Below are positions 61,730 through 64,000 of a stretch of DNA of 64,000 nt, one piece after another. How positions within the stretch are numbered: the stretch's first letter is position 1; every line of letters begins with the position of its first letter. The translations under genes were made by a program, and so were the position numbers. A model generated the notes under the pieces. That model did no database searches, was not told where the DNA came from, and saw only the letters and a list, made by a program, of their open reading frames with translations. This DNA comes from Lautropia mirabilis (GTDB lineage Bacteria; Pseudomonadota; Gammaproteobacteria; Burkholderiales; Burkholderiaceae_B): assembly GCA_945876565.1 (NCBI GenBank), contig CAMCOS010000007.1, positions 1 through 64,000 on the forward strand, given 5' to 3'.

Positions 61730-63586
61730 ATGACTGTCACCCCCCGCTCGATTGCTGCCCTGCCGGATCGCCTCATCAGCCAGATCGCTGCAGGCGAGGT
61801 CATTGAGCGACCAGCATCGGTCCTGAAGGAAATCGTCGAGAATGCCGTGGACGCCTACGCTGATGTCATCGAGGTTCGGCTTGAGGCCGGCGGCATTCGA
61901 CGCATTGCCGTCAACGATAACGGCCACGGCATTGAGCCGAACGAACTGCCACTGGCACTCAAACGTCACGCCACCAGCAAAATCCGGACCTTGCAGGACC
62001 TCGAGTCGGTCGCCTCGATGGGGTTCCGGGGTGAAGCCCTGGCATCGATTGCATCGGTGGCACGTTTAACACTCATCTCTCGCACTGCCACGGCTGAGCA
62101 TGCTTGGCAAATCGACGGTCACGACGCAATCGTGCAACCAGCCGCCGGTGGACCAGGCACGACCGTGGACGTACGCGGTCTGTTTGACGACGTTCCGGCG
62201 CGACGCAAGTTCCTGAAAGCCGAAGCCACCGAGTTTGGCCACTGTATGGACGTCATGACGCGGATTGCACTGGCTCATCCAGAGGTGGCGTTTCGCGTCT
62301 TTCATAATGACAAGGCTGTGCGCCAATGGCCAATTGCATCACTGGCCAAACGAGTGTTGGATGTACTGGGTAATGAGTTTTCTGATGCAGCCATCCCCGT
62401 TGACGCCATCGGTGGCCCGGCTCAAATCCGTGGATTTGTCAGCCGACCCACTGCAGCACGCACACGTGCGGATCGACAGTTTCTGTTTGTCAATGGCAGA
62501 AACGTGCGGGATCGCACGGTTTCACATGGGATCAAAGCAGCCTATGCTGATGTGCTGCATGGCGATCGCCAGGCAGCCTATGTGCTCTTTATCGACATTG
62601 ATCCGCAGTCAGTCGATGTAAATGTGCATCCGGCCAAGCATGAGGTCCGATTTCGTGACAGTGGTGCCATCCACCGTCTGGTGCAACAAGTCATCACAGA
62701 AGCCTTAGCAAAGAATGCGCACGCAACGCCAAACACCCCCGCACCTGGCAGTGCCACAAGCGCACCAACAGGACCGGAAAGCGATGCTGCAAGCCATGAC
62801 AATTGGCGATCACCCTCCACGTCATCTCGCCCAGCATGGCAGTCACGATTGTCGCTAAACGAACCTCGTGCCGGTAACCTGCCCGCGAGCAACCCGGGCT
62901 GGAGTGCCGCATGGCAGGCGGCGCACACACCGATGGCGCCAGCGGCCTCAGCGGCTTTGCCAAACGCAGCCATGGATGCCAGCGATTTGGCACCAGACCC
63001 TGTGTGGCCCTTAGGTCGTGCATTGGCTCAAGTCCATGGCATCTACATTTTGTCTCAGACACAAGACGGCCTGATTCTGGTCGACATGCATGCGGCGCAT
63101 GAGCGTGTGGTCTATGAGCAGTTAAAGACCGCCCTGAACGCCCACAGCATTGCTACGCAAGGGCTACTGGTGCCATTGGTCACACCGGCCACCGAGACTG
63201 AGGTGGCACTGGCACAAGAGCACGAGCAAGCGTTGACGGACATGGGGTTTGAGATCCATGCTGGCGGGCCGCAATCACTTGTCATTCGCCGGGTTCCAGC
63301 CTTGCTTGCCCGTGGCGATATCGAATCACTCACCCTCGGGATTTTGCGCGACATTGAAACGGTCGGCGTCAGTGCACTTCTAACCGAGCAACGCAATCAG
63401 TTGCTTGCAACCATGGCCTGCCACGGTGCCGTGCGCGCCAACCGACAACTGACCATTGCCGAGATGAACGCATTGCTGCGGCAAATGGAACAGACAGAGC
63501 GTGCTGATCAATGCAACCATGGACGTCCGACCTGGATAGCATGGCATCTGGCAGACTTGGATCGACTGTTTCTGCGCGGCCAATGA
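61730..63586 (+). CDS. mutL: DNA mismatch repair protein MutL
   Basis: This 618-aa protein has the GHL ATPase motifs: the catalytic Glu in [18 protein letters not shown] and [11 protein letters not shown] Pro/Ala/Ser-rich linker spans about residues 325-420. The C-terminal dimer domain carries [12 protein letters not shown] (Asp452), which fits the DMHA(X)2E(X)4E nuclease motif known from Neisseria MutL, and [10 protein letters not shown] near residue 563. It is therefore likely the nicking MutL of a mismatch repair system without MutH. It overlaps miaA by 4 nt. Confidence 0.96.
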   Translation: MTVTPRSIAALPDRLISQIAAGEVIERPASVLKEIVENAVDAYADVIEVRLEAGGIRRIAVNDNGHGIEPNELPLALKRHATSKIRTLQDLESVASMGFRGEALASIASVARLTLISRTATAEHAWQIDGHDAIVQPAAGGPGTTVDVRGLFDDVPARRKFLKAEATEFGHCMDVMTRIALAHPEVAFRVFHNDKAVRQWPIASLAKRVLDVLGNEFSDAAIPVDAIGGPAQIRGFVSRPTAARTRADRQFLFVNGRNVRDRTVSHGIKAAYADVLHGDRQAAYVLFIDIDPQSVDVNVHPAKHEVRFRDSGAIHRLVQQVITEALAKNAHATPNTPAPGSATSAPTGPESDAASHDNWRSPSTSSRPAWQSRLSLNEPRAGNLPASNPGWSAAWQAAHTPMAPAASAALPNAAMDASDLAPDPVWPLGRALAQVHGIYILSQTQDGLILVDMHAAHERVVYEQLKTALNAHSIATQGLLVPLVTPATETEVALAQEHEQALTDMGFEIHAGGPQSLVIRRVPALLARGDIESLTLGILRDIETVGVSALLTEQRNQLLATMACHGAVRANRQLTIAEMNALLRQMEQTERADQCNHGRPTWIAWHLADLDRLFLRGQ

Positions 63587-64000
63587 GTAAGTCTGACCCA
63601 CCGCTCATTTGCCTGGCTGGACCGACGGCATCCGGTAAAAGTGCCATCAGCCAGGTGCTTGCTCGTCACCTGCCCATCGAAATCATCAATGTTGATTCAG
63701 CCACGATTTATCGAGGCATGGACATCGGCACAGCCAAGCCATCGGCCGCCGAACGCCAGGCGGTGCCACACCATTTGCTGGATATTCTGGATCCAAGCCA
63801 GGCCTATTGCGCTGCCCAGTTTCGTGAGGACGCACTCCATTGTGTAGCCAAGATTCAAGCGCGCGGCAAACTACCCTTGCTGGTGGGCGGCACCATGCTG
63901 TACTTCAAGGTCTTGCGAGACGGCATCGACGATTTGCCCAGTGCTGACCCGCAAATACGGGCTGATATCAACAGCCAAGCCAACGCAATGGGGTGGCCAG
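63583..64000 (+). CDS. miaA: tRNA dimethylallyltransferase MiaA (partial, cut by window edge)
   Basis: The first 139 codons of miaA are present and the frame is open at the end of the window. It starts at ATG 63583, overlapping the mutL stop (ATGA). The P-loop [11 protein letters not shown] lies near residues 11-21, then [17 protein letters not shown] near 37-53, and [12 protein letters not shown] near 99-110. It adds a dimethylallyl group to A37 of tRNAs that read UNN codons. The order mutL-miaA is highly conserved in proteobacteria. Confidence 0.95.
   Translation, partial: MSKSDPPLICLAGPTASGKSAISQVLARHLPIEIINVDSATIYRGMDIGTAKPSAAERQAVPHHLLDILDPSQAYCAAQFREDALHCVAKIQARGKLPLLVGGTMLYFKVLRDGIDDLPSADPQIRADINSQANAMGWP

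Overview
The window looks like a chromosome segment of a betaproteobacterium of the order Burkholderiales, probably near Alcaligenaceae. The evidence is the gene order (tsaE-amiC-mutL-miaA; dnaX-ybaB-recR beside the 4.5S RNA gene; carA-carB, greA, yhbY and rlmE in one region), an AddAB-like nuclease pair of the betaproteobacterial kind, many LivFGHMK-type transporters and acyl-CoA enzymes, and moderately high GC by eye. The assignment is inferred from gene content only.

Layout. 1-1.3 kb is a small accessory patch: a 59-aa orphan and a DUF6516 / HVO_A0114-type toxin-antitoxin-like pair, ending at the 3' side of a tRNA-Lys gene. 1.5-12.7 kb holds single genes: a divergent GH31 glycosidase, an MnmC-C-like FAD oxidoreductase, an inositol monophosphatase, a long-chain acyl-CoA ligase, an M20 amidohydrolase, MgtE, an AI-2E family permease and PPK2. 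12.8-22.1 kb is an acyl-CoA catabolism set (ligase, crotonase, acyl-CoA dehydrogenase) followed by a complete livGFKHM transporter closed by a strong terminator. 22.2-28.1 kb is a Ugp-like ABC importer flanked by two hydrolases, a HAD phosphatase and an endonuclease/exonuclease/phosphatase-family enzyme. 28.2-30.6 kb has a membrane methyltransferase, rlmE, yhbY and greA.

30.7-37.4 kb encodes a UraD-allantoate amidohydrolase fusion and a second Liv transporter with LivH and LivM fused, so ureide or purine-derived nitrogen use is a reasonable guess. 37.6-39.7 kb has ferredoxin-NADP reductase, a TetR regulator and a histidine phosphatase. 39.8-45 kb is carA-carB with an SDR gene behind it. 45-47.2 kb has transaldolase, a crotonase relic and a 3-hydroxyisobutyrate dehydrogenase-like gene. 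47.3-56.3 kb is DNA metabolism: recR, ybaB, dnaX, ffs, an AddA-like helicase-nuclease, an AddB-like nuclease and a small membrane protein. 56.3-64 kb has an MFS transporter, tRNA-Arg(CCT), xerD, an AEC permease, then tsaE-amiC-mutL-miaA, with miaA cut by the window edge.

Most of the window is ordinary housekeeping and transport. The signals most worth a second look are: an A9 slippage site in dnaX with immediate stops in both shifted frames; a 13-bp perfect hairpin that buries the mutL ribosome binding site; an attenuator-like hairpin at the 5' end of the greA transcript; loss of the expected catalytic residues in the UraD domain, the crotonase and the GH31 enzyme; an Arg-for-Lys Walker A motif in one LivF; and repeated 7-14 bp tandem duplications in many intergenic spacers. 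I did not find a convincing wholly new multi-gene system.
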